Origin: Enterocloster asparagiformis
Lineage (GTDB): Bacteria > Bacillota > Clostridia > Lachnospirales > Lachnospiraceae
Assembly: GCA_018380885.1 (NCBI GenBank)
Contig: JAGZSY010000025.1
Location: 7,778 to 71,777 of the forward strand
Length of the DNA stretch: 64,000 bases
Direction: 5' to 3'
The notes below the pieces were generated by a model, which saw nothing but the letters and a program-made list of their open reading frames with translations, made no database searches and was not told where the DNA came from. Within the stretch, counting starts at the first letter, position 1, and the number at the start of each line of letters is the position of its first letter. This document shows, piece after piece, positions 8,955 to 15,985 of this stretch. Made by a program: the position numbers and the translations under genes.

Positions 8955-9362
8955 ATGATGATTTCCACAAGGGGGCGCTATGCCCTGCGGGTGATGCTGG
9001 ATCTTGCCGCTCATTCTGCGGACGGGTATATTCCCCTGAAAGAGATTGCACACCGCCAGGACATTTCCGAGAAATATCTGGAGATCGTCCTGAAAGTTTT
9101 AGTCCGGAACAAGCTTCTCACCGGCCTGCGCGGAAAGGGCGGCGGCTACCGCCTGACCAGAGAGCCGGGCGAGTACACGCTGGGCGAAATCCTGCGTCTG
9201 ACCGAGGGCAGCCTGGCGCCGGTGGCCTGCGCGGAGGAGGGCAACACGGAGTGCCCCCGGCGCGAGAGCTGCCCGTCCCGGCCCGTATGGCAGAAGCTGG
9301 ACGCGCTGATCAATGAGTATCTGGACGGAATCACCCTGGAGGATTTGCTGAAATCCCCCTAG
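8955..9362 (+). CDS. Rrf2/IscR-like transcriptional regulator, probable suf regulator
   Basis: The 135-residue protein starts MMISTRGRYALRVM, the Rrf2 winged-helix beginning, with the recognition region around residues 28-60 and the wing GKGGGYRL. Three cysteines at 92, 100 and 106 (VACAEEGNTEC, then RESCPS) match the position of IscR-type Fe-S ligands, so it may sense cluster status. GGGAGG lies eight bases before the chosen ATG; a GTG at 8946 overlaps that box. It is divergent from sufCBDSU, with two inverted repeats between them. Confidence 0.93.
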   Translation: MMISTRGRYALRVMLDLAAHSADGYIPLKEIAHRQDISEKYLEIVLKVLVRNKLLTGLRGKGGGYRLTREPGEYTLGEILRLTEGSLAPVACAEEGNTECPRRESCPSRPVWQKLDALINEYLDGITLEDLLKSP

Positions 9363-9389
9363 GCGGGCTTATGTAAATTTCCGCCCATA

Positions 9390-9412
9390 CGGCGCCCGCT
9401 GCGCCGGTTTTC
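9390..9412 (+). terminator. Probable terminator after the Rrf2-type gene
   Basis: CGGCGC (9390-9395) pairs with GCGCCG (9401-9406) and is followed by GTTTTCC. The T run is short, so read-through into the flavodiiron gene is possible. Confidence 0.45.
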
Positions 9413-9478
9413 CCGGAGAACCACATCCCCGCTCCGGAGACAACACAAAAAATAGACATCGGAAAGGACAAATGCATT

Positions 9479-10684
9479 ATGTACTGCACAAGAAAACTGA
9501 CTGACTCCATCACCTGGGTCGGCGGAAACGACCGCCGTCTGGCTCTCTTTGAGAACCTCTTCCCCATTCCCCGCGGTGTTTCCTACAACTCCTACCTGAT
9601 CGTGGACGAGAAAACCGCCCTGATCGACACCGCGGACGCCTCCATCACCAGACAATTTCTGGAAAATATTTTCCATACCCTGGACGGCCGCTCCCTGGAC
9701 TATTTGATCGTCAACCACATGGAGCCGGACCACTGCGCCAACATCGAGGAACTGCTCCACCGCTTCCCCGATTTAAAAATCGTGGGCAATACCAAGACGA
9801 TCTCCATGATCGGACAGTTCTATGATCTGGACGCCCAGGGCCGGGCGGTTGTGGTCAAGGAGAACGACACCCTCTCCCTCGGAAGCCACACTCTCAGGTT
9901 CTACTTCGCGCCCATGGTGCACTGGCCGGAGGTGATGATGACCTACGAGGAGAGCGAGCAGCTGCTCTTTTCCGCGGACGCCTTCGGGACTTTCGGCGCG
10001 GTTAACGGCAACCTGTTCAACGACGAGGTGAATTTTGAGCGCGACTGGCTGGCGGACGCCAGGCGGTACTACAGCAACATCGTGGGCAAATACGGAGCCC
10101 AGGTGCAGTCGGCCCTGAAAAAGCTGGCAAACGTACAGATTCGCATGATCTGCCCGCTGCACGGGCTGGTGTGGCGCAGCAACCTGGACCTGCTGCTGGA
10201 CAAGTACAACCATTGGAGCAAGTACGAGCCTGAGGAGCAGGCCGTGGCGCTGTTCTTCGGCTCCATGTACGGGGACACGGAAAACGCCGTCAATGTACTG
10301 GCCGCCGGCCTGGCGGAGGCGGGCGTGAAGGATATCGCCGTCTACGACGTGTCCAGCACCCATGTGTCCGTGATGATCTCCGAAATTTTCCGCTGCAGCC
10401 ATCTGGTGCTGGCCGCCCCCACCTACAACGGCGGCGTCTACCCGGCCATGCAGAGCCTGCTCCACGACATGAAGGCCTTAAACGTGCAGAACCGCACCGT
10501 GGCTTTGATCGAAAACGGTTCCTGGGCCTCCACCTGCGCCAAGCAGATGCGCGCCTCCCTGGAGGAGTTAAAGCAGATGCAGATTCTGGAGCCCACGGTC
10601 ACCATCAAATCCACGCTGAAGGAGGATTCCGCCGCAGCCCTGGATTCGCTGCGTGAGAGCATTTTAACCTCCATGGGGCGGTAG
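9479..10684 (+). CDS. A-type flavodiiron protein (FprA-like, O2/NO reductase)
   Basis: This 401-residue protein has an N-terminal metallo-beta-lactamase-like diiron domain (1-245) with the ligand set H80-x-E82-x-D84-H85 (VNHMEPDHC) and later HWPEVMM and FSADAFGTFG. A flavodoxin domain (about 250-400) starts at FFGSMYGDTENAVNVLA. This is the two-domain class A layout with no rubredoxin tail. In anaerobes these enzymes reduce oxygen to water or nitric oxide to N2O, protecting oxygen-labile Fe-S proteins, which fits the neighbouring suf genes. An AAAGGA box precedes the ATG. A strong terminator follows. Confidence 0.95.
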   Translation: MYCTRKLTDSITWVGGNDRRLALFENLFPIPRGVSYNSYLIVDEKTALIDTADASITRQFLENIFHTLDGRSLDYLIVNHMEPDHCANIEELLHRFPDLKIVGNTKTISMIGQFYDLDAQGRAVVVKENDTLSLGSHTLRFYFAPMVHWPEVMMTYEESEQLLFSADAFGTFGAVNGNLFNDEVNFERDWLADARRYYSNIVGKYGAQVQSALKKLANVQIRMICPLHGLVWRSNLDLLLDKYNHWSKYEPEEQAVALFFGSMYGDTENAVNVLAAGLAEAGVKDIAVYDVSSTHVSVMISEIFRCSHLVLAAPTYNGGVYPAMQSLLHDMKALNVQNRTVALIENGSWASTCAKQMRASLEELKQMQILEPTVTIKSTLKEDSAAALDSLRESILTSMGR

Positions 10685-10713
10685 CAGGACCTGCGCCCCG
10701 CAAAATCAGACAA

Positions 10714-10756
10714 AAACAGCCCGAAGGCCGATTGATCCGCGCCTACGGGCTGTTTC
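10714..10756. terminator. Bidirectional terminator between fprA-like gene and surface-fibre operon
   Basis: AACAGCCCGAAGGC (10716 on) pairs with GCCTACGGGCTGTT (10741 on) with one mismatch. The plus strand continues in TTTCTATATT and the minus strand in TTTTTG, so it can end both the flavodiiron transcript and the convergent SipW operon. Confidence 0.8.
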
Positions 10757-10815
10757 TATATTGGTTGAAATGGGGTTTGCTACAGGTATTTTTTAATTTC
10801 CGCGCATTTCGAGGC

Positions 10816-10846
10816 GGCTTTGAGGCATTCAAAGCCGTTATTTTTA
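10816..10846 (+). terminator. Second hairpin with T run
   Basis: GGCTTTGA (10816-10823) pairs with TCAAAGCC (10829-10836), followed on the plus strand by GTTATTTTTA. It may back up the terminator at 10714, or simply mark the end of the gene on the other strand, whose readthrough frame stops at 10844-10846. Confidence 0.4.
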
Positions 10847-10915
10847 TGCCGCCGCGATCTCCGGGCCAGGCCCCGGCCAGATGCCGCTGGAACTGCTGTT
10901 GTCGCTTGTATCCGG

Positions 10916-12142
10916 CTAACTGCCGCTGGAACTGCCGTCGTCGATTGTATCTGGCTGGCTATCGCCGGAACTGCTGTTGTCGCTTGTATCCGATCCGCCG
11001 CCTGAACTGCCATTGTCGCCGGTATCCGATCCGCCGCCTGAACTTCCGTTGTCGCCGGTATCCGATGCGCTGCCTGAGCTGCCGTTACCGCCGGCATCCG
11101 ATGTGCCGCCTGAGCTGCCGTTGTCGCCGGCATCCGATCCGCCGCCTGAGCTTCCGTTCCCGCCGGAATCCGTCTCCCCGCCGTTTAAGCCGCTGTTTTC
11201 ACCGGTATCCGTCGCGCTGCCTCCTGTTGTATCCGACGTTCCGCCCTGGGAATCGCTGTTTTCGGTTGTGTCCGGCGCACCGTTGCCGGATTGATTGCCG
11301 CTCTTCTCTCCGTCCGGAGAACCCGGAGTGTTACTTCCATTTATTTCCTCTTCTGTGCCGTCACCTGAACCGCCGGCTCCGCCCAGGCTGTCGTTTTCCT
11401 CGTTTCCAGTGCTGCCTTCCTGTCCCAGGCTGCCGTTTTCCCCGTTGTCCGGGGAATTTCCCGTGGCTGGGGACTGATTGTCGTTCGTGACCGTATCTCC
11501 CAATGTTCCGCCGGAGGTCACGCCCTCCGTTCCATCTGCCTGGCCGCCTTCCGCCGAGCCCTCTCCCGCTGCCGCATCCTGGCCGCCCGCGCCGTTGCTG
11601 CCTCCCTGGACGCCTCCTGCCGCGCCGCCCGCAACCGTCTTGCCTGCCTCGGAGGGTGTGGCTTTTACCGGAACCATTTCCTGGGTATACTCGTAAATGG
11701 CCATAAACTGCAAATCCTCATACACGGAAATCTCCATGGGATCAACAATGGTTTCACCGTCCAGACTCCACCCGATAAACACACGGTATATATCCGCGTC
11801 CAGATCGTCGTCCAGCGCCAACACGGAGGGCGATCCGTCCAGCGGTACAGAGTCCGTCAACTCCCGTTCCGGGCATTCCGGCACCTCTGTCACGCTCTGT
11901 CCCTCGTAGACAAGGCTGGTGGCCATCACCGTGCCGTCTCCGTCCACAAAGCTCACTTCATTTGCGGAAGCTACCTGCACAACGATCGTTCCTGTTATGG
12001 TGGTAGAATATTTAGAAAATGTAACACCGGTCAGTCCCATACTGGCAATCCCCAGGTACAAGAGCCAAAAGTTGAGAGAATGCCGTCTTTTTCTGTCTGA
12101 ATCCGCCTGTTTTTTGCCGCTGCCCGCTGAAAAAAACGCCAT
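10916..12142 (-). CDS. Predicted SipW-dependent surface protein with Gly/Ser/Asp repeat tail
   Basis: This 408-residue protein belongs to no family I recognise. A basic N-terminus and a hydrophobic segment (LNFWLLYLGIASMGLTGVTF) end in TFSKYST, matching TFAKYVT at the same place in the TasA-like gene of this operon; both resemble SipW-cleaved signals. A compact domain follows (about 45-160, ending at FMAIYEYTQ), then a long low-complexity tail with 11-12-residue Gly/Ser/Asp/Asn repeats (SSGGGSDTGDNG type). The tail ends at a TAG codon (10916-10918). The same repeat pattern continues in frame for 23 codons after it, to a TAA at 10844-10846. The ATG at 12142 is preferred because GGGGG lies seven bases upstream; a GTG at 12163 is possible. 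It is the last gene of the SipW operon. Confidence 0.75.
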   Translation of the reverse strand: MAFFSAGSGKKQADSDRKRRHSLNFWLLYLGIASMGLTGVTFSKYSTTITGTIVVQVASANEVSFVDGDGTVMATSLVYEGQSVTEVPECPERELTDSVPLDGSPSVLALDDDLDADIYRVFIGWSLDGETIVDPMEISVYEDLQFMAIYEYTQEMVPVKATPSEAGKTVAGGAAGGVQGGSNGAGGQDAAAGEGSAEGGQADGTEGVTSGGTLGDTVTNDNQSPATGNSPDNGENGSLGQEGSTGNEENDSLGGAGGSGDGTEEEINGSNTPGSPDGEKSGNQSGNGAPDTTENSDSQGGTSDTTGGSATDTGENSGLNGGETDSGGNGSSGGGSDAGDNGSSGGTSDAGGNGSSGSASDTGDNGSSGGGSDTGDNGSSGGGSDTSDNSSSGDSQPDTIDDGSSSGS

Positions 12143-12192
12143 CCTCCTTCCCCCTTTTTCCACCTGTTTTTACACAAATATATCCGGCGTCT

Positions 12193-12690
12193 TTACCCCG
12201 CCAGTTCCCGCTTCCGCAAATGAGGCGCTTCCACCAGAAGCATCAGCACCACGACCATGATCAGCATTCCCAGGGATGATTTGAGAAACAGGATCAGATT
12301 TCCCAGGCGAGGAATGACCAGGCGGACGCTTCCGTAAATGTGGTCGCGGCCGACGTCCACTCCGTCCGGGGCATTGTTGGCATCCCCCTTTGTCCGGTAG
12401 ATCTCCCCGTCTTTATCCACAACCCGGTGGGTGACAAATGTCCCCTGATCACCGTAGGTCACAATCTCTCCCGGCGTATAGTCCGCCTGCCTGCGGATGA
12501 TCAGGCTGTCCCCCGGTGAAAATGCCGGTTCCATGCTGCCTGAAAGCACCGTCACCATGGAATAGCCGAACAGCGAGGGAAGTTCCTCGTGGTAGACAAA
12601 ACGTTTTACCAGCAGCACGCCGTTCATCAATATCACCGCAACGAGGATTGCGGTGATGATCCGTTGCAGCCAACATCCAATCTGTTTCAT
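12193..12690 (-). CDS. sipW: Signal peptidase I, SipW (ER) type, second copy
   Basis: The 165-residue membrane peptidase has an N-terminal membrane segment (about 10-28), the nucleophile Ser52 in LSGSMEPAF, and His88 in VTHRVV replacing the usual lysine, which defines the SipW/eukaryotic-type subclass. A conserved GDANNAPDG follows, and a second hydrophobic segment lies near the C-terminus (LIMVVVLMLLV). SipW-type enzymes process TasA/camelysin-like fibre proteins. It sits between two candidate substrates and is the second such enzyme in the operon; the first is at 15021-15623. Confidence 0.93.
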   Translation of the reverse strand: MKQIGCWLQRIITAILVAVILMNGVLLVKRFVYHEELPSLFGYSMVTVLSGSMEPAFSPGDSLIIRRQADYTPGEIVTYGDQGTFVTHRVVDKDGEIYRTKGDANNAPDGVDVGRDHIYGSVRLVIPRLGNLILFLKSSLGMLIMVVVLMLLVEAPHLRKRELAG

Positions 12691-12705
12691 TTTTGCCTCT
12701 CCTTA

Positions 12706-14220
12706 TCATGTAATTTGCTCGGCGTGGATCATCACGATGACCCGGTATTCTAAGTCCGCGGCGGAACCGATCTTTGTGTCCAATACGTCATTTCCGCCGG
12801 CAAACAGCCATTGCCATTCCAGTAGATATTCCTTCTCCTCCCCCGGCTCCAGGGTCACAGCCGCCGCGGAAAGCTCTTTCGCGGTGAGCCAGGTGTCCTG
12901 ATCCCCGCATAAGTACCGATCGTCCGATTTCAGACGGTAGCGGAGGGGCAGGAGCAGCTGACCGTCCGGAGCGGTAATCTGTAGCTGATACTGAATCCCA
13001 TAGGAATTTCTGTTGCTGACAAGAAATTCATAGCTCCCTTTGGAACCGGGCATCAGCTTCCGATCCTCCCCAGCCCCGGTCCGGTCCGCAAACAAGCTGA
13101 TCTCCGTGTTCTGCTGCCACACAGGACCGTTCTTTTCCTGCACCTGCACGTCCGCCGGCTGATCCGGTTCCACGGGCTCCGTCGGTTCGGATGGTTCGGT
13201 GGGGTCCGTGGGCTTAGACGGCTCCGTGGGATCGGTAGGCTTCGACGGCTCCACGGGATCGGTAGGCTTAACCGGCTCCGTAGGGTCTGGGCCTGTGGAC
13301 GGCGTGTCCGGGGTAGTCGGCCTGGCCGGTTCGTGGGAGGAACCTGAGTCGGAGCCTGAGTTGCCGGGCTGCGTCTGAATTTCCCCGGTCCCCTCCGTCG
13401 CGGATATAGTCTCCGACGGCTGTTCAGGGCTTTCCACAGAAGCTTCCGATCCGGCACTGGGAGCCGCCTCTGTCTCCGCGCTGCTATGGTTTTGTTCAGA
13501 CGGCGAGATTGGCTGTGTCTGTCCGACCTCCTGATCCGTTCTGTTTTCCTGTGCAATCAATCCCTCGCCTGACTCCGGTATCTCCTCTGTTTGCCCAACG
13601 GGCCTTTCTTCCACCGGGTCCGCGGTATTTCCGGAGGAATCCCTGTATTGATCCGCCCCGGCCTCCCGCGTATACACATCTGGGCTGACCGTCATTCCGT
13701 GGCTTTCATCCAACTGCAGGCGGATGTGCACGGAGATAACGTTTCCGGACACCGCCAACTGGTATGCCTGCGCATTGCCGGTGACCTGTCCCGTCCGGAT
13801 TCCGCTCAGGCGGTCTATTTGGATTTCCACCTGATTTTCCGGCTGACCGGTTTCATCCAGCATGGACAGCTTGTGTGTTCCGGTCTCCACATCCTCAAAA
13901 TGAAAAACCCCTTCCGAATCCGTGGTGGTTCGCTTGGGGTCGCTGTGTAACTCTATTACCCGGTTTGCACAGGGCGTGCCGTCTGTGTAAAAGATCTGCC
14001 CGCTGAAGTCAATTCGGTTCGGATTCACGGCCTCATTCTCCGGTGACAGTACAATGGTGTCCAACATCTGCCCCAACCGGTGGTCCGTAGCCCTGCCAAT
14101 GTGGGTTCCCGCCAGAAAGGAGGTGATGGAGACAAACAGCAAAAGGATGGGAAGGAAAATCCACAGGGCCTTGCCGGTGGTCTGGCTGTCTTTATGCGGT
14201 TTTCGGCCAGTGTTCGGCAT
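12706..14220 (-). CDS. Membrane-anchored surface protein with Pro-rich stalk and TasA-like C-terminal domain
   Basis: The 504-residue protein starts MPNTGRKPHKD, then has one membrane segment (ALWIFLPILLLFVSITSFLAG). A small beta domain follows (SGQIFYTDGTPCANRVIELH...TTTDSEGVFHFEDVETGTHKL), resembling carboxypeptidase-regulatory or SpaA-type repeats. Next comes a Ser/Glu/Pro/Thr-rich linker with 9-residue SKPTDPTEP repeats (about 330-365). The C-terminal domain (about 370-504) matches the TasA-like protein of this operon in LMPGSKGSYEFLV versus LLPGDKGQIDIIV and in a late Trp-Glu-Trp stretch with an Asn-Asp turn. GGGGG precedes the chosen ATG at 14220; in-frame codons extend to 14358 but run through two strong hairpins. 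It could anchor fibres to the membrane (inference). Confidence 0.75.
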   Translation of the reverse strand: MPNTGRKPHKDSQTTGKALWIFLPILLLFVSITSFLAGTHIGRATDHRLGQMLDTIVLSPENEAVNPNRIDFSGQIFYTDGTPCANRVIELHSDPKRTTTDSEGVFHFEDVETGTHKLSMLDETGQPENQVEIQIDRLSGIRTGQVTGNAQAYQLAVSGNVISVHIRLQLDESHGMTVSPDVYTREAGADQYRDSSGNTADPVEERPVGQTEEIPESGEGLIAQENRTDQEVGQTQPISPSEQNHSSAETEAAPSAGSEASVESPEQPSETISATEGTGEIQTQPGNSGSDSGSSHEPARPTTPDTPSTGPDPTEPVKPTDPVEPSKPTDPTEPSKPTDPTEPSEPTEPVEPDQPADVQVQEKNGPVWQQNTEISLFADRTGAGEDRKLMPGSKGSYEFLVSNRNSYGIQYQLQITAPDGQLLLPLRYRLKSDDRYLCGDQDTWLTAKELSAAAVTLEPGEEKEYLLEWQWLFAGGNDVLDTKIGSAADLEYRVIVMIHAEQIT

Positions 14221-14281
14221 GGGACGGCCCCCTTTTTTTGGTATGTTGTTGTGCGTTGCTGTGGCAATTCTGTTCGGCCCT

Positions 14282-14347
14282 CGCCAGAGGACAGCGGAGG
14301 ATTCGCTGTGCTCTGGCGGGGGCTGAACCGCGCAAGGCGGTTTAGCC
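14282..14347 (-). other. Two tandem intercistronic hairpins
   Basis: CGCCAGAG...ACAGCG (14282-14296) pairs with CGCTGT...CTCTGGCG (14304-14318). Right beside it GGCTGAACCGC (14321-14331) pairs with GCGGTTTAGCC. They follow the stop of the TasA-like gene directly. Neither has a T run, so transcript stabilisation or partial termination that favours the TasA-like message is more likely than full termination. Confidence 0.6.
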
Positions 14348-14360
14348 CGGTTGTTCACAA

Positions 14361-14940
14361 TTACTCTGTTGTCGAAGTTTCAACGTGCTGTAATGCTTTC
14401 ATGTCGATCGTGTATGAAGCGGTTTTTCCAGCTAATTGGGTATCGGCGTCATTTATTTCATCATCATTGGCACCAGTGCTTTCCGGCAGTTCCCAGTATA
14501 TACTAACGGTCTCTTCAGTTTTCGCTTCATTCTCACCATATCCCAAAGCAGCAGACACGCCGTTCTTATCGATCTCTTGCTTGTATAAATTATCTTTATA
14601 AAACTTCACCTGGGTCAGATCCCCTTCTTTATAAGACATAGAAATTGTATAGTCAAACCCAACCTCTGCTGAGCTTCCATCAACAATAATATCGATCTGT
14701 CCTTTATCTCCCGGAAGAAGTTTCCCCCCCCTTTCCGCTTCCTTCCAACTTAACCTCTGCATTATTAAAATCAGTATCCGCATCTTTTTTAAATGTCACT
14801 CCCCATTCTGCTACCGTCGCTGTAGCCGTTCCTTTCGCATTCGTCACATACTTTGCAAACGTCCCGCCCACCAAACTACTGGTAACCAGTGTCAACACAA
14901 CCGCTGCCGCTCCAATTTTTGCAAAAATACTTTTCTTCAT
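14361..14940 (-). pseudogene. TasA/camelysin-like fibre protein, frame broken at a run of eight Gs (phase-variable or inactivated)
   Basis: From ATG 14940 the reading frame gives a SipW-type signal (MKKSIFAKIGAAAVVLTLVT then GGTFAKYVT) and the start of a beta-rich domain (TATVAEWGVTFKKDADTDFNNAEVKLEGSGKGG), then stops early near 14704. The rest of the domain continues in the +1 frame down to the TAA at 14361-14363 (LLPGDKGQIDIIVDGSSAEVG...YWELPESTGANDDEINDADTQ...MKALQHVETSTTE). The frames meet at G8 (plus-strand C run 14724-14731); seven Gs would restore one product of about 190 residues. The size and signal fit TasA/camelysin fibre subunits. It follows sipW directly. Sequencing error at the homopolymer cannot be excluded. 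Confidence 0.8.
14724..14731 (-). repeat. Homopolymer G8 tract in coding region
   Basis: Eight consecutive C on the plus strand (G on the coding strand) lie at codons 70-73 of the TasA-like gene, exactly where the reading frame breaks. Tracts of this length are prone to slipped-strand mispairing. Confidence 0.9.
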
Positions 14941-15020
14941 GCCTTTTCCCTCTTTTCATTTTTTTAAATATTTTAATAGTTCCTTACTATTTCTTCATCC
15001 GGGCGCGGATTTTGTTCCGC

Positions 15021-15623
15021 TTACCCTTTTTCCGCCCTCAGGCGTTCCAATTCCATCTCCAGCTCTTTTGTCCTGGAGACCTCCTTCCGGCTTTCCAGGT
15101 GCCTGCGGAGCACATCCCACAGCACGAACAGTACCAGCGGGCACACCACAAACAGGATCATTCCCGTGGTCGTCTGCATGAACATGGCCAGATTCCCGGC
15201 TCCGGCTACTCTGCGCTGATAAATGCCTTCCACGTCGGCCGGCTTCACGGAAGTCTGGTCCGGCGCATTGTTGGCGTCTCCCTGGGTGATATAGCGGGTC
15301 TCGCCGTTCTCCGACGTCACGTCCACAATCCTATGGGTCACCACCGCGCTGCCGCTCTTGTAGGCGATCACATCTCCCACCTTCAGGCTGTCGGGGTCCG
15401 TCTCCTTGACGAACACCATATCCCCGGTCATAATATTCGGTTCCATGGAACCGGACAGTACGATAAACGGTTTGTAGCCCAGGAAATCAGGCACTTCGTT
15501 GGGATTGGTGTAAGACTTCACAATCAGCGTCACATTGATCAGCAGCAGCGGAACGAATACCACGCAGAGCACAATCCCCACAGCGCCCACGATCTTTTGC
15601 AGCAAACTGCTCTTCTCCTTCAT
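15021..15623 (-). CDS. sipW: Signal peptidase I, SipW (ER) type, first gene of fibre operon
   Basis: The 200-residue peptidase has a membrane segment (about 10-36), nucleophile Ser59 in VLSGSMEPNI, catalytic His97 in VVTHRIVDV (His in place of the general-base Lys), GDANNAPDQ, a C-terminal membrane segment (MILFVVCPLVLFVLW) and a charged cytosolic tail rich in Arg and Glu. SipW-type enzymes release fibre proteins such as TasA. It is the first gene after the riboswitch and terminator, with the TasA-like gene next. AAAGGAG lies 11 bases before the ATG. Confidence 0.94.
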   Translation of the reverse strand: MKEKSSLLQKIVGAVGIVLCVVFVPLLLINVTLIVKSYTNPNEVPDFLGYKPFIVLSGSMEPNIMTGDMVFVKETDPDSLKVGDVIAYKSGSAVVTHRIVDVTSENGETRYITQGDANNAPDQTSVKPADVEGIYQRRVAGAGNLAMFMQTTTGMILFVVCPLVLFVLWDVLRRHLESRKEVSRTKELEMELERLRAEKG

Positions 15624-15693
15624 CCCTCACTCATCTCCTTTCCTCAAACGATTCTCCCGCCCGGCCATCCCGAAAGCGAGGCTTTCTCAGCAC

Positions 15694-15728
15694 AAAAAAG
15701 GCAACCCCGAGTCCAGTCAGGATTGCCT
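15694..15728 (-). terminator. Intrinsic terminator of the riboswitch expression platform
   Basis: On the minus strand AGGCAATCC pairs with GGGGTTGCCT across an 11-base loop and is followed by TTTTTTG. It lies between the c-di-GMP aptamer and sipW, about 70 bases before the start codon, as expected for a transcriptional riboswitch. Confidence 0.85.
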
Positions 15729-15808
15729 AAAATTAGCATAAACACACCTTGAGCGTGTAAATACGCGAACCAAATACAAACGTACCTAGCCCGGAACGTT
15801 CATATAGG

Positions 15809-15883
15809 GGCAACTGGCTGTCATATCATGTCTCATGATTTAGACCCTTTAGCTTTGCGTCGCTGACTTTCATCAGTTTTGCC
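15809..15883 (-). ncRNA. Cyclic-di-GMP-I (GEMM) riboswitch aptamer
   Basis: On the minus strand the element runs GGCAAAAC, then a CUGAU-GAAA-GUCAG hairpin with GNRA tetraloop, then the hallmark GACGCAAAGCUA, AGGGUCUAA, a second hairpin AUCAU-GAGAC-AUGAU, and AUGACAGCCAGUUGCC closing P1 with GGCAA/UUGCC. This is the clostridial form of the GEMM-I aptamer. It leads the sipW/TasA-like operon, with a terminator downstream at 15694-15728. The P1 strands GGCAA/UUGCC recur in the terminator arms, so P1 and terminator could trade partners; ligand-stabilised P1 would then favour termination (inference). Confidence 0.9.
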
Positions 15884-15906
15884 AAATATGTAGTTGATAT
15901 GGTCTC

Positions 15907-15939
15907 AGTATAGCTCATACTGTGCAACCGTTGTGCAAC
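15907..15939 (-). promoter_or_regulatory. Promoter with SARP-like direct repeats driving the riboswitch-sipW operon
   Basis: On the minus strand, GTTGCACA (15939-15932) is repeated as GTTGCACA (15928-15921) with an 11-base period. Eight bases (GTATGAGC) follow, then TATACT (15912-15907) as -10. There is no good -35 box. Two direct repeats one helical turn apart, the last 8 bases from the -10, is the layout known for SARP activators. The response regulator encoded just upstream has a SARP-like DNA-binding domain. Transcription would start near 15900, just before the aptamer. Confidence 0.7.
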
Positions 15940-15985
15940 TATTCCCGCGTATTTTTCTACAAATATAAATTTTTCTGCGCCTCCG

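Noticed and set aside
10732..11490. 252-codon plus-strand frame rich in Arg and Cys
   Set aside because: It arises from the antisense of the Gly/Ser/Asp repeats and starts inside the flavodiiron terminator.
12163..12163. Earlier GTG start of the repeat-tailed surface protein
   Set aside because: The ATG at 12142 has a better placed ribosome site; the GTG is kept only as an alternative.
14221..14358. N-terminal extension of the membrane-anchored protein to 14358
   Set aside because: It would place the start before two strong hairpins, with no ribosome site there and no family similarity.
15884..15985. A second riboswitch upstream of the first aptamer
   Set aside because: The interval carries the promoter repeats and no aptamer consensus.
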